A DNA stretch of 64,000 nucleotides from an uncultured Bacilli bacterium (GTDB lineage Bacteria > Bacillota_I > Bacilli_A > RFN20 > CAG-631): contig CAKPXF010000014.1 of the NCBI GenBank assembly GCA_934201705.1, positions 1-64,000 on the forward strand, in the 5' to 3' direction. This document shows, piece by piece, positions 1 through 8,899 of the stretch (position 1 is the stretch's first letter; each line of letters begins with the position of its first letter). Both the position numbers and the translations under genes were made by a program. The notes beneath the pieces were generated by a model. That model was not told the DNA's origin. It saw only the letters and a program-made list of their open reading frames with translations, and did not search any database.

Positions 1-1
1 T

Positions 2-1489
2 GATGGTACAGCTCATGAAGTTAATGCAATTAAGGTATTTGTAAGTGAAGATAATGTTACATTTAATGAAGTAAAAACTATTAAAAATCAAGGTGGAGAT
101 TTTGTTGATTTAGAGCAAATTGATTTATCAAAGCACGCTAATGGTAAGCAAACACTTTATGTTAAAATTCAACTTGTCCAATCAACGTCTATTGGTGAAA
201 GCCAAGAATTAGCATGGCTTGGAGTAAAAATTGGGAAAATTAAATTTTCATTAACTGAAAAGGATTATGTAGGTCCGATAATTGAATATAGTCACATTAA
301 GGATGACTTTACAACAGAAGGTGACTTTTTAAACGCTTATAAAATGGTTGGAGTTTCAAATAGTAGTAGCAAGGATCATGGATTAGTACCAGGTAATTGG
401 GATGCAAATATTACAATTGCCGATGAGTCATACTTAATGTATAAGATAATTGCCGATGAAGGTGTATTTTCATCATTAAGCTTATCAATTAATGCTAAAA
501 TATGGAATCAAAATGATGGAACAGCACATAATGAAAATTCAATTAAAATTTATGCAGGATTGAAAGAAAATAATTTAAAAGAAGTACAATCGCTTGGGTT
601 ATCATCAGGCCATAATATGGCTAATGAATTTAAAGATTTTAATGAAATTACTCTTGATCCAATTGCAATAGGTGAACATGCACTTTATGTTAAAATAGTT
701 TTAAATCAATCAACATCTATTGGTGATGTTCAAGATTTATGGATGGTTGGAGTAAAGCTTGGAAGTGTTGATTTTAAATATAGCCAAGAAGAGGCTGAAT
801 TTATAAATATTACGTATAAAGGCTTAAACAATGAAGATTTATTTGTTGATAATAAGCAAGTTAAAAATACTATTCTTAATGGCTTTACAGCTCCTGAAAT
901 TGCTGATTATAAATTTAAAGGTTGGTTTTTAGATGAATCATATGAAACTGAATTAACAGCAAATTATAGACCAACTAGCGATACAACTATTTATGCTAAG
1001 TATGAAGAAAATAAATATGATATAGTATATATGCTAGATGGTGGAGTTAATGATTCTACTAATCCAGAAAATTATACTGCTAAAGATAACATTACATTAA
1101 AAGATCCAACTAAAGATGGTTATGTATTTAAAGGCTGGTATATAGAACCAACATTTGAAGAGGTTTCAAAGGTTAGTACTATAAATGGTGAATTAAGAGC
1201 CGATATTGTTTTATTTGCTAAATGGGAAAAGGCTAGTGAATTAGAGCCAACTCCTTCTGAAACACCAAGCAGTGAACCTTCAATTGAACCAAGCAGTGAA
1301 CCATCAAGCGAAGTAAGTAGTGAACCTTCAAGTAAAGTAAGTGAAATAATAAATAGTAGTACAAATAATACTTCTTCAAATGAAGAAAAACCAAATGAAA
1401 ATAAAAAAGGCTGTAAAGGTGAAACTTTAACGTCTTTAGGGTTAATAGCTTTATTAGGCTCTTTATTATTAAAAAAGAAAAAACAGTAA
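2..1489 (+). CDS. Surface protein with InlB B-repeats and KGCKG C-terminal anchor (5' end outside window)
   Basis: The reading frame is open from the first bases, so the gene begins upstream of the window. The visible part starts inside one copy of a beta-sandwich-like module (ending near base 250) and continues into a second full copy (about 290-785). They share WNQNDGTAH, LYVKI and QSTSIG-type strings. Two InlB B-repeat (Listeria-Bacteroides) units follow at about 803-1000 and 1010-1230, recognisable by FKGWFLDE and FKGWYIEP. A Ser/Pro/Glu-rich linker (about 1237-1400) leads to KKGCKG (Cys at 1412), a hydrophobic segment and a KKKKQ tail. B-repeats are known as exposed adhesion or spacer modules. 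The tail looks like a sorting signal but is not LPXTG. It precedes an ABC sugar importer, so glycan binding at the cell surface is likely, though the ligand is unknown. Confidence 0.85.
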   Translation, partial: DGTAHEVNAIKVFVSEDNVTFNEVKTIKNQGGDFVDLEQIDLSKHANGKQTLYVKIQLVQSTSIGESQELAWLGVKIGKIKFSLTEKDYVGPIIEYSHIKDDFTTEGDFLNAYKMVGVSNSSSKDHGLVPGNWDANITIADESYLMYKIIADEGVFSSLSLSINAKIWNQNDGTAHNENSIKIYAGLKENNLKEVQSLGLSSGHNMANEFKDFNEITLDPIAIGEHALYVKIVLNQSTSIGDVQDLWMVGVKLGSVDFKYSQEEAEFINITYKGLNNEDLFVDNKQVKNTILNGFTAPEIADYKFKGWFLDESYETELTANYRPTSDTTIYAKYEENKYDIVYMLDGGVNDSTNPENYTAKDNITLKDPTKDGYVFKGWYIEPTFEEVSKVSTINGELRADIVLFAKWEKASELEPTPSETPSSEPSIEPSSEPSSEVSSEPSSKVSEIINSSTNNTSSNEEKPNENKKGCKGETLTSLGLIALLGSLLLKKKKQ

Positions 1490-1504
1490 TATAAAATTAA
1501 TCTT

Positions 1505-1534
1505 AATAATTGCATCATTTTTGGTGCAATTATT
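1505..1534 (+). other. Intercistronic hairpin upstream of the solute-binding protein gene
   Basis: Perfect 10-base arms AATAATTGCA (1505-1514) and TGCAATTATT (1525-1534) enclose a 10-base loop. No T-run follows, so it is not a standard terminator. It sits just before the ribosome binding site of the solute-binding lipoprotein gene. A structure at such a junction can stabilise or process the mRNA so that binding protein outnumbers permease; that role is inference. Confidence 0.55.
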
Positions 1535-1557
1535 GCTATAGAAAGGATAGAATGATT

Positions 1558-3060
1558 ATGAAAATTAAAAAAATATCAACAGTTTTATTTGTATGCATGG
1601 CTTTTTCTATTACAGCATGTAATGATAGTGGCAATGATCAAACAAAAAGTACTCTTTATGTTGATTTGCACTCATTAATGCCAACAGCAAATGAAAAACC
1701 AACGCCAGATCAACCAAATCCAATTAATGCTAGTAGATATATAGCAAATGCTTATTGTAAATTAACTAATACAAAAATTACTTGGGCTACTGATTATGCT
1801 AAGCCTACTGATAATATTAGTAATATTAGAACATGGTTTAATAATCAAATAAATGTTAAAAAATGCCCTTCAATTGGCTTTAGCTTTGGAACACAAATGC
1901 AAGAGGATGATTTGTATGTTGATTTAACACCTTATCTTGAAAGACCAAATCCATATGTTAGTGGAAACGAGCATTGGAAGGATTTATTTTATGATTACGT
2001 ATGGCAAGATAAAGCCGTTTTAAGTGCTAATAATAAAATTGTTTCTATTCCTTTCATTTTAGATGCTGGTAGTGCAACAGCAGTATTTTATAATAAAACA
2101 TTATTTACTGAAAATAACTTACAAACACCAAAAACATGGAAGGAAATGACAACTTTAGCTGATAAGGTTAAAAGATTATCTAATATTGATTACGCCTTTG
2201 CACCATATGCAGGAGATCCATCAATTAGCTTATCTGAAAGCTGGGCCTTTAAATATAATTTAGCTCCAGGATTTGCTAAAAGTATGATGAATGAAACAGA
2301 TTATAATAAGGATGGAAAAACTACTACAAATGAATTATTAAGAGCAGTTTTGGAAAAGAAATTCGATCCAAATATTTGTATGACAGCAAAAACATTATAT
2401 AATCAAGCTTATAAGTACTATACTGAATTTTTACCAACAGGATGGCAATCAATTAATGATTGGACTACTAAATGGGATGAAGGAAAAGTAGCTATGAAAA
2501 GCCATGGCGTTTGGTATTATACAAATGAGATTTCGGATACTCTTCGTAATTTTGACTTCGATATGTTTGTTCCTGCGGTAGTACAAAGCGATACATCATC
2601 ATATGCTTCTAATGTTGAATATAAAAAGATTAGTGAAGGCTATGAAAGTGCTGTTTTAATGTCATTTAACATTATGAAACCAGCAGTTGAAGGAAATGAA
2701 GAATTACTTGAAAAAGCAATTGACTTTTTAATGTATTTAACAGCACCAGATGCCATTACATCAATGGTTGAAGAATATGGAAATGGCTTACCTGCTATTA
2801 AAACAGATTCTTATCCATCACTTTTAGATGATGCTTCATGGTTTGATAAGGAATTTCCACAAATTAATGAATCCGAATGGCCTTTAGGATTTATTCATGC
2901 TAATAATACTGTTATTGATGCAGCATTCGCAAACTGGGTAACTGGACAATCAACAGCTAATGAATTTTATACAATTTTAAATGATGAGCAAAGAAAAGGT
3001 GCATTAAAGATGGTATCTAGCCTTAATATAGATACAACTGGATGGGAATATGAAAAATAA
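1558..3060 (+). CDS. ABC transporter sugar-binding lipoprotein (CUT1, family 1)
   Basis: This is a secreted lipoprotein of about 500 residues that should capture an oligosaccharide for the two permeases downstream. The N-terminus is a lipoprotein signal (KKISTVLFVCMAFSITAC) with the modified Cys at the end. The body resembles family 1 extracellular solute-binding proteins (VFYNKTLFTENNLQTPKTWKEM; SHGVWYY near the middle; a C-terminal lobe with AIDFLMYLTAP). Residues about 248-259 read DYNKDGKTTTNE, an EF-hand or dockerin-like calcium loop pattern (DxNxDGxxxxxE), unusual inside this fold. An upstream AAAGGA allows starts at 1552 or 1558; 1558 gives the cleanest signal peptide. It overlaps the next gene by 11 bases. 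The substrate is not visible, but neighbouring enzymes suggest a plant-type glycan. Confidence 0.85.
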   Translation: MKIKKISTVLFVCMAFSITACNDSGNDQTKSTLYVDLHSLMPTANEKPTPDQPNPINASRYIANAYCKLTNTKITWATDYAKPTDNISNIRTWFNNQINVKKCPSIGFSFGTQMQEDDLYVDLTPYLERPNPYVSGNEHWKDLFYDYVWQDKAVLSANNKIVSIPFILDAGSATAVFYNKTLFTENNLQTPKTWKEMTTLADKVKRLSNIDYAFAPYAGDPSISLSESWAFKYNLAPGFAKSMMNETDYNKDGKTTTNELLRAVLEKKFDPNICMTAKTLYNQAYKYYTEFLPTGWQSINDWTTKWDEGKVAMKSHGVWYYTNEISDTLRNFDFDMFVPAVVQSDTSSYASNVEYKKISEGYESAVLMSFNIMKPAVEGNEELLEKAIDFLMYLTAPDAITSMVEEYGNGLPAIKTDSYPSLLDDASWFDKEFPQINESEWPLGFIHANNTVIDAAFANWVTGQSTANEFYTILNDEQRKGALKMVSSLNIDTTGWEYEK

Positions 3061-3487
3061 GAAACTTAAGATTAAATTAAAATATATAATTGCTTTATCT
3101 ATTATAGCTATTGCTTTTCTTGGTTTCACTTTTGATTATTTTTGGGCTAAAACTTATAATATTGAAATTGTTAATATATCAAACCCAACACCCTATGCTG
3201 ATTCTAAAGAGCGTGTAACAATAGATGTTAAGGTTACTCATTTTAATAATCCTTGTAAGAATCATGAAATATATGCACTTCCTAGTGCAGGAAGCATGGT
3301 CGCTTATACTACAAAGACTGATGAAAATGGCTGGGCTACATTAACATACACACCATATACAAAAACAGCCTTTGTTAAGCTTGAGGATGTCAAAATTGTT
3401 ATAAGAGATCAAAGCAATTCAATATTTTGGGAAATTAATGCAAAAACTTCTTTAACATTAAAAATGGTTGAGAAACCAAAAGGATAA
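3050..3487 (+). CDS. Membrane-anchored accessory protein of the sugar importer (Ig-like domain)
   Basis: This 145-residue protein has one N-terminal transmembrane segment (about residues 11-32, IIALSIIAIAFLGFTF) and an outside domain of about 110 residues. That domain has beta-strand character and an Ig-like/invasin-type pattern (TIDVKVTHFNNP, TTKTDENGWATLTYTPY). The start overlaps the end of the binding-protein gene by 11 bases, and the permease gene begins 6 bases after its stop, so it is embedded in the transporter operon. No catalytic motif is visible. It may hold or orient the binding protein or the glycan at the membrane; that is inferred only from position and topology. I do not recognise a named family. 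Confidence 0.7.
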   Translation: MKNKKLKIKLKYIIALSIIAIAFLGFTFDYFWAKTYNIEIVNISNPTPYADSKERVTIDVKVTHFNNPCKNHEIYALPSAGSMVAYTTKTDENGWATLTYTPYTKTAFVKLEDVKIVIRDQSNSIFWEINAKTSLTLKMVEKPKG

Positions 3488-3492
3488 GAATT

Positions 3493-4383
3493 ATGATTAA
3501 ATATGTTAAACGTCATTTTATGGCTTATTTAATGGTTCTACCATTAGTTATAGGTCTTGCAATGTTTTCAATATATCCTCCTATTAGAGGAATATTAATG
3601 TCTTTTTTTGATTTACAAAAAATCACTGATCCATTAAAGGGAACACCTAACTTAAACAATTACAAGGAATTATTTAAGGATCCAATTTTTTTACAATCAA
3701 TTAAAACAATGTTTACATTACAAACACCACGCTTTGTTGTAAACTGTACGATTCCATTTATTTATGGAGAACTTATTTATTTAGTAAAAAATAAAAGATT
3801 AAAATCATTATACAGATTATTAATTCTTCTTCCAATTGTTTGCCCATCAATTGTTTATTCACTTATTTGGTCAAATATTTATGGCTATGAAGGTGGATTA
3901 TTAAATGAATTGTTACAAAAATTACATATTACTTCAACAAATATTGATTTTTTAGATAGAGATCATATTATTGGAGCTTTAATTTTTATGGGATTTCCTT
4001 GGCTCCCTGGAGTTTCAGCAATTATCGTTTATTCAGGCTTAGCAAATATTCCAAGTGATGTTATTGAAGCAAGTAGAGTTGATGGCTGTAAAACTTTTAG
4101 AAGAATATTGATTATAGATTTACCATATTTAATTGGTCAAATTAAATATATTGTTGTTTTTGGAATTATTAATATATTCCAGGATTATTCAAATCAATTG
4201 CTATTTGCTTCTCGCGTTGGAACAAAAATTCATGTTCCAGCTTACTATATGTATCAGCTAGTTAATACAAATCAAAGCATAGGTAAGGCTTCAGCAATTG
4301 GAGTTATCTTATTTATAATTATTATGCTAATTACGATAATTACATATAAGTTTTTAAATTCAAAGGAGGATAGCAATGCGTAA
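3493..4383 (+). CDS. ABC sugar permease, MalF/UgpA type
   Basis: This 296-residue integral membrane protein is the first of two CUT1 permease subunits. It shows six transmembrane segments, beginning with FMAYLMVLPLVIGLAMFSIYPP, and the EAA loop that contacts the ATPase near residues 195-215 (EASRVDGCKTFRRILIIDLP). It should form the import channel together with the next gene, with which it overlaps by 8 bases. A GGATAAG ribosome binding site precedes the ATG. No ATP-binding subunit is encoded in this operon; in Bacilli such importers commonly share one MsmK/MsmX-type ATPase made elsewhere, which is the likely case here. Confidence 0.92.
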   Translation: MIKYVKRHFMAYLMVLPLVIGLAMFSIYPPIRGILMSFFDLQKITDPLKGTPNLNNYKELFKDPIFLQSIKTMFTLQTPRFVVNCTIPFIYGELIYLVKNKRLKSLYRLLILLPIVCPSIVYSLIWSNIYGYEGGLLNELLQKLHITSTNIDFLDRDHIIGALIFMGFPWLPGVSAIIVYSGLANIPSDVIEASRVDGCKTFRRILIIDLPYLIGQIKYIVVFGIINIFQDYSNQLLFASRVGTKIHVPAYYMYQLVNTNQSIGKASAIGVILFIIIMLITIITYKFLNSKEDSNA

Positions 4384-5188
4384 AAGTAATATTAGTCAAA
4401 TAATATTAAATGTTATTATTTGTATCTTATTTATTCTCGGGTTGTATCCTTTAATGATGGCTTTGTGGTGCGCTTTTAAATCACCAAACCAATATTTACT
4501 TTATAAATGGGTACCAACCTTACCCTTAAGAGGAGAAAATATAATACTTGCTTATAAAAGAATTGCTCCTTATATGCTAAGAACAATACTTGTTGCTTGT
4601 GTTAGCACTATTACAACAATTATTGTTACTTCAATGGCAGCATTTTCTATTTCAAAACTAAAGTTTTTAGGCTCTAAGGTTTTATTTGCTTTGATTTTAG
4701 GATTAAATATGGTCCCTGGTGTATTAACATTGGTTCCAACGGTTAGTTTATTTCATAATTTACATTTAAATAATACTCTTTGGGCTTTAATTTTACCACC
4801 AACATTTTCAACTGGAACAACATTCTTATTAATTTGTTATTTTAGGAGCTTACCAAATGCTTTATTTGAAGCTGCTGAAATTGATGGCTGTAATGATTTT
4901 CAAAAATATTTGTATATTGCTGTTCCTTTAGCTTTTCCACTTCTTGCAACAATTGCTATTATGCAATTTACTGGAGCTTGGGGTGACTTTGGCTGGCCAA
5001 TGCTTATTATGAGTAAGGAAAAATATACAATTGCAGCTGGCTTAAAGGTTGAATTTTATGATTCAACTACATCTTTACCAGTAGCTTATGCTGCATATTT
5101 ACTTGCTTCAACTCCTTTAATTGTCTTATTCTTCTTTACTAATAAGGTTTATGTTGAAGGCGTTGTATCAAGTGGCTTAAAACTATAG
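4376..5188 (+). CDS. ABC sugar permease, MalG/UgpE type
   Basis: This 270-residue membrane protein is the second CUT1 permease subunit. It has six hydrophobic segments and a clear EAA motif near residues 162-182 (EAAEIDGCNDFQKYLYIAVP). The C-terminus VYVEGVVSSGLKL closely matches the usual MalG-type ending in xxxGxTxGAVKG-like residues. An AAGGAGG ribosome binding site lies inside the preceding gene and the two coding regions overlap by 8 bases, which points to coupled translation. Ten bases after its stop the second surface protein begins, so importer and surface protein are probably co-transcribed. Confidence 0.92.
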   Translation: MRKSNISQIILNVIICILFILGLYPLMMALWCAFKSPNQYLLYKWVPTLPLRGENIILAYKRIAPYMLRTILVACVSTITTIIVTSMAAFSISKLKFLGSKVLFALILGLNMVPGVLTLVPTVSLFHNLHLNNTLWALILPPTFSTGTTFLLICYFRSLPNALFEAAEIDGCNDFQKYLYIAVPLAFPLLATIAIMQFTGAWGDFGWPMLIMSKEKYTIAAGLKVEFYDSTTSLPVAYAAYLLASTPLIVLFFFTNKVYVEGVVSSGLKL

Positions 5189-5197
5189 GAGGATATT

Positions 5198-7387
5198 ATG
5201 AAAAAGTATAAAATTATAGGTATTATAGCTTTACTTTTTTCACAATTTTTTCAAATTGATAATAATTTAGTTGTAAATGCTAGCACATCTTTTAATTATA
5301 AAGATGAATTTGATGTAAATCCTGTTAGTAGTTCATTTGCTAGCAAAGTACATGATGTTTCAGGTGATGGAAATAAGGATCATGGGGCCATTCCATCTTC
5401 ATCTTGGGGTGATCCTGTATTAATTAGCGATGATTCTTATTTAGTTTATACATTAGGCGATGGAAGTAAAAAGCTTGAAGGCTTACATATTAATATTACT
5501 GCTAAAATTTGGAATCAAAATGATGAAACTATTAATGATGAAAATAAAATTAATTTTTATGTAAGTGATAATGAAAATGTCTTTTCTGAAATAGCTTATT
5601 CTTTATCTGCAAGAGAAAATAATAAATTTGAAGAAGAAATTGATTTATCAAGCTATGTTAGTACCTTTACTAAAGCTTATTTAAAGGTTGAGCTAGTTCA
5701 ATCAAAAATAAATTGTGGAAGTGATAAATGTAGTAATGGTACCCATAAATGTGGAACAAGTGCAACAATTGCTACTTCAGATAATTATATTAATTTACAT
5801 TATTTAGGTGTTAAATTATATAAATTAGCTATTAGTGAAAAAGGCTTTGTTAAAGACATAGAAAAGCCTATTCCTAATGACTTTAAATACGAATTACCAG
5901 AGGAAATATATGCAAATAAGGAATATACATTTCCAAGTATTGAATTTAAAGATAATGTAGATACAAGCATTGATTATTATTTATCTTATCAAGATCCATA
6001 TAATAATACTGTTGAACTTGAAAAAAATTCTAAATCTTTTATTCCTGATTATGAAGGTATTTATACATTTACTATAAAAGCTTCAGATTCAGCTAATAAC
6101 ACTTTTACAGATAAGTTTTCTTTAACAGCAATAATAGCACCAAATATGCCAATTATTTATTTTGAAAAGCTACCAGAAAAAAATGGTCGAGTTAATGAAA
6201 ATTATTTTGTTCAGCCTATTTCTTATCCAAAAGATTGTAATTATAAGCTAAGTACAGTTGTAATTGACCCAAATGGAAATGAAGTAACAGTTAAAAATTA
6301 TTTGTTCAAGCCAGAAATGGTTGGTGAATATAAGATTTATTATTCAGCTACAAATGAAAATGGAACAAGTAAGCTATTTGCTCGTGTTTATATTAAATAT
6401 AATACAAATAATGAAGATCCTTATAAAATTTATAAAGATTTAAAGCATTATAATGGAAATATAGCTTTAAGTGAAAATAATGAGCTTGTAGTTAATGGAA
6501 ATACTTCGTGTATGCTACCATTTTCTTTAAAAGAAGGCTTAAGCATTGATATTACTTTATCAACATTAAAATCTTCATGGCTAGGTCTTAATTTTACGCG
6601 TTATGCTTGCTTTTCACGTTATTATTTTAATGAAGAAGATTATATTAAAAATAATTCTGCTCCAGGATTATATGTTCTTATTTATAAAGATAGTGATGAT
6701 TCTTATTATTGCAATATTGACTATGTAACGCTTAATGGTGGAAGAATGGTTGTGGCTAATCACTCATATGCTGGAGGAAATAATAATAATATAACATTCT
6801 CTTTAAGACAAAATGATAATACTGACACAATTATTTTAGCAGTTAATGGGCAAAAGAATCAAAATTATGAACTAAATAATTCAGTTTTAGCTTCAACAAT
6901 TTCTGATAATGAAGGCTTTATCTATCTTGGCTTTTCCAATATAGTTTCAGGGCCTGTTTATATTAAAAAGATTGATATTTGTGATACCACAGCTCCAGAG
7001 ATAACTATAAATGGGAATATTAATGAAAGCTACAAATTAAATTCAAAGCTTAAAATTCCTTCAATAAAAGCGGTTGATGCTCATGATGGAAAGGTAGAGG
7101 CAATTATTAATTTATATTCTCCAAATGGCAAAAAAATTGATATATCATTAAATGAAATAGCTTTAGATGAAGAAGGAATATATTATTTAATTGTGTCTTG
7201 CAAGGATAATTCAAATAATGAAAATAATAAAATATTTGAAATAAAGGTTGGAAATACAAATAAGGAAAAATACTTTAAAAAAGAAGAACCACAGAAAGGA
7301 TGCAAAGGAAATAGTAACCCTCAGGCTATTACCTTTTTAGCTATTTTATTAACCTTAGCAATGGGAATTAAAAAATATGAAAAATAA
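5198..7387 (+). CDS. Large multidomain surface protein with KGCKG C-terminal anchor
   Basis: This 729-residue exported protein has a signal peptide (cleavage plausibly after VVNAS, about residue 29). A module at about 30-215 (YKDEF, KDHGAIPSSSW, AKIWNQND, YLKVELVQS) is clearly related to the modules of the first surface protein in the window. Two Ig/cadherin-like domains follow (about 225-405), then a concanavalin/LamG-like stretch (about 410-590, LNGGRMVVANHSY), then another Ig-like domain opening with TTAPEITI. The tail is QKGCKG (Cys at 7301), a hydrophobic segment and KKYEK. It sits inside the importer operon and overlaps the GH31 gene by 11 bases. A role in binding the polysaccharide attacked by the neighbouring enzymes is likely; the domain names are judged by pattern only. 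Confidence 0.82.
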   Translation: MKKYKIIGIIALLFSQFFQIDNNLVVNASTSFNYKDEFDVNPVSSSFASKVHDVSGDGNKDHGAIPSSSWGDPVLISDDSYLVYTLGDGSKKLEGLHINITAKIWNQNDETINDENKINFYVSDNENVFSEIAYSLSARENNKFEEEIDLSSYVSTFTKAYLKVELVQSKINCGSDKCSNGTHKCGTSATIATSDNYINLHYLGVKLYKLAISEKGFVKDIEKPIPNDFKYELPEEIYANKEYTFPSIEFKDNVDTSIDYYLSYQDPYNNTVELEKNSKSFIPDYEGIYTFTIKASDSANNTFTDKFSLTAIIAPNMPIIYFEKLPEKNGRVNENYFVQPISYPKDCNYKLSTVVIDPNGNEVTVKNYLFKPEMVGEYKIYYSATNENGTSKLFARVYIKYNTNNEDPYKIYKDLKHYNGNIALSENNELVVNGNTSCMLPFSLKEGLSIDITLSTLKSSWLGLNFTRYACFSRYYFNEEDYIKNNSAPGLYVLIYKDSDDSYYCNIDYVTLNGGRMVVANHSYAGGNNNNITFSLRQNDNTDTIILAVNGQKNQNYELNNSVLASTISDNEGFIYLGFSNIVSGPVYIKKIDICDTTAPEITINGNINESYKLNSKLKIPSIKAVDAHDGKVEAIINLYSPNGKKIDISLNEIALDEEGIYYLIVSCKDNSNNENNKIFEIKVGNTNKEKYFKKEEPQKGCKGNSNPQAITFLAILLTLAMGIKKYEK

Positions 7388-8888
7388 TATTAAAATTAAA
7401 TTATATAATGATGAAATGTGGTATAGTGGTTGTATTGACGATACGATAAATATGCCCTATACTATTAATTCAAATGTCAAATTTGATGCTACAAAAAGTG
7501 ATTCATATAATGAGGTAAATCCTATCTTAATTAGTAGCAAAGGTAGATATGTTGCAGCCTTAGATTATTTTGTTTATGAATTTAAAAATGGTGAATTAAT
7601 AGTTAACTCAGATTATAAATTAGATAGTGGAGAAAAAGAGACATTTGTTGAAGCGTATAATTATATAAAAAATACTTATTATAGCTTTAATAAGAAGCAT
7701 CCATTTATGCGTTTGTTTACATCTCCACAATATTGCTCATGGATGGAACTTAATAAATATATAAATCAAAATAGCCTTATAGAATATGCTAAAAGCATAA
7801 TTGATGCTAAATTAGATCCGGGTGAATTAATTATTGATGATGGCTGGGAGGATTATTATGGTCAATATGCCTTTTCTAAGAAAAAATTCCCTAATCCTAA
7901 GGGAATGATTGAGACATTAAATGAATTAGGCTTCTTTGTTACTGTTTGGATGACGCCATATATCTTTTTAGATACACCAAGCTTTAATGAATTAAAGGAA
8001 AAGGATTTACTTATTAAGAATGAAAATGATGAGATTTTTATTTGTACATGGTGGGAAGGAAAGTCAGCTTGTATTGATTTAAGTAATCCTAATGCTATTA
8101 AGTGGCTTAATTTAAAGCTAGATGCTTTAAAAAAGCTAGGAGTTAAGGGGTTTAAGCTTGATGGTGGAGATTCTCGTATTTATAAAGATAATTTAAAATG
8201 CTATGATAAATCAATAAAAAGTGCTTGTGATATTGCTGAAGTATATGGTAAATTTGCTGCCAATTTTGATGTTTCAGAAATACGATCTACATGTAAATGT
8301 GGAGGGCTTCCAGTAATGCAAAGAATAGCTGATAGATACCATTGCTGGGAGGATATTAATAATGGCTTTGATGGAATTGTAAAAAAATCCTTAGTAATGT
8401 CTATGTTTGGTTATCCTTATAATTGTCCTGATATGATAGGCGGCGGACAAATTGATGATATTGAAAAAAATAAATTAATTGATAAAGAATTAGTTGTAAG
8501 GTATATTCAAGCAGCCACTTTAATGCCATCTTGGCAGTTTTCAAGAGCAATATGGAAGGATAAATATTTTAAAGAAATCATTCTTTCAATGAATAATATT
8601 AGAAAATCATTTAATAATGAACTTGAAAAGGCTGTTATTAAATGTGCTAATGATGGAACTTTAATTATTAAACCTATGATATATTTTAATAACAAAGCAG
8701 ATGATTTAAATCAATTTATATTAGGAGAAAATATTTTTGTTGCTCCTGTATTAAAGAAAAATCAATTTGAAAAAGAAATCACTTTACCTGATGGAATATG
8801 GGAATATGGCTATGACCATAAGTTATATAAAGGTAAGGTTTTAGTAAAAACACCACTTGAAGTATTACCATACTTTATTAAAAAATAG
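7377..8888 (+). CDS. Glycoside hydrolase family 31 enzyme
   Basis: This 503-residue protein has no signal peptide and so is cytoplasmic. It carries the GH31 barrel signature: SPQYCSWMELNKY, IIDDGWEDYYG, KFPNPKGMIETLNELGF, and the nucleophile motif GFKLDGGD with Asp262 as the likely nucleophile. PDMIGGG lies near residue 350 and a C-terminal beta-sandwich region (LGENIFVAPVL) follows. GH31 members hydrolyse alpha-glucosides, alpha-xylosides or related linkages from oligosaccharides; which one cannot be told from sequence alone. At 503 residues it is shorter than typical GH31 enzymes, mainly in the N-terminal domain. The gene overlaps the surface-protein gene by 11 bases, which fits hydrolysis of the imported oligosaccharide. 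Confidence 0.88.
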   Translation: MKNNIKIKLYNDEMWYSGCIDDTINMPYTINSNVKFDATKSDSYNEVNPILISSKGRYVAALDYFVYEFKNGELIVNSDYKLDSGEKETFVEAYNYIKNTYYSFNKKHPFMRLFTSPQYCSWMELNKYINQNSLIEYAKSIIDAKLDPGELIIDDGWEDYYGQYAFSKKKFPNPKGMIETLNELGFFVTVWMTPYIFLDTPSFNELKEKDLLIKNENDEIFICTWWEGKSACIDLSNPNAIKWLNLKLDALKKLGVKGFKLDGGDSRIYKDNLKCYDKSIKSACDIAEVYGKFAANFDVSEIRSTCKCGGLPVMQRIADRYHCWEDINNGFDGIVKKSLVMSMFGYPYNCPDMIGGGQIDDIEKNKLIDKELVVRYIQAATLMPSWQFSRAIWKDKYFKEIILSMNNIRKSFNNELEKAVIKCANDGTLIIKPMIYFNNKADDLNQFILGENIFVAPVLKKNQFEKEITLPDGIWEYGYDHKLYKGKVLVKTPLEVLPYFIKK

Positions 8889-8899
8889 GAGGATTTACT

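Noticed and set aside
1120..1518. 132-codon open frame on the minus strand opposite the surface protein
   Set aside because: It lies inside the Ser/Pro-rich and tail part of a clear plus-strand gene, has no good ribosome binding site and a composition that mirrors the other strand.
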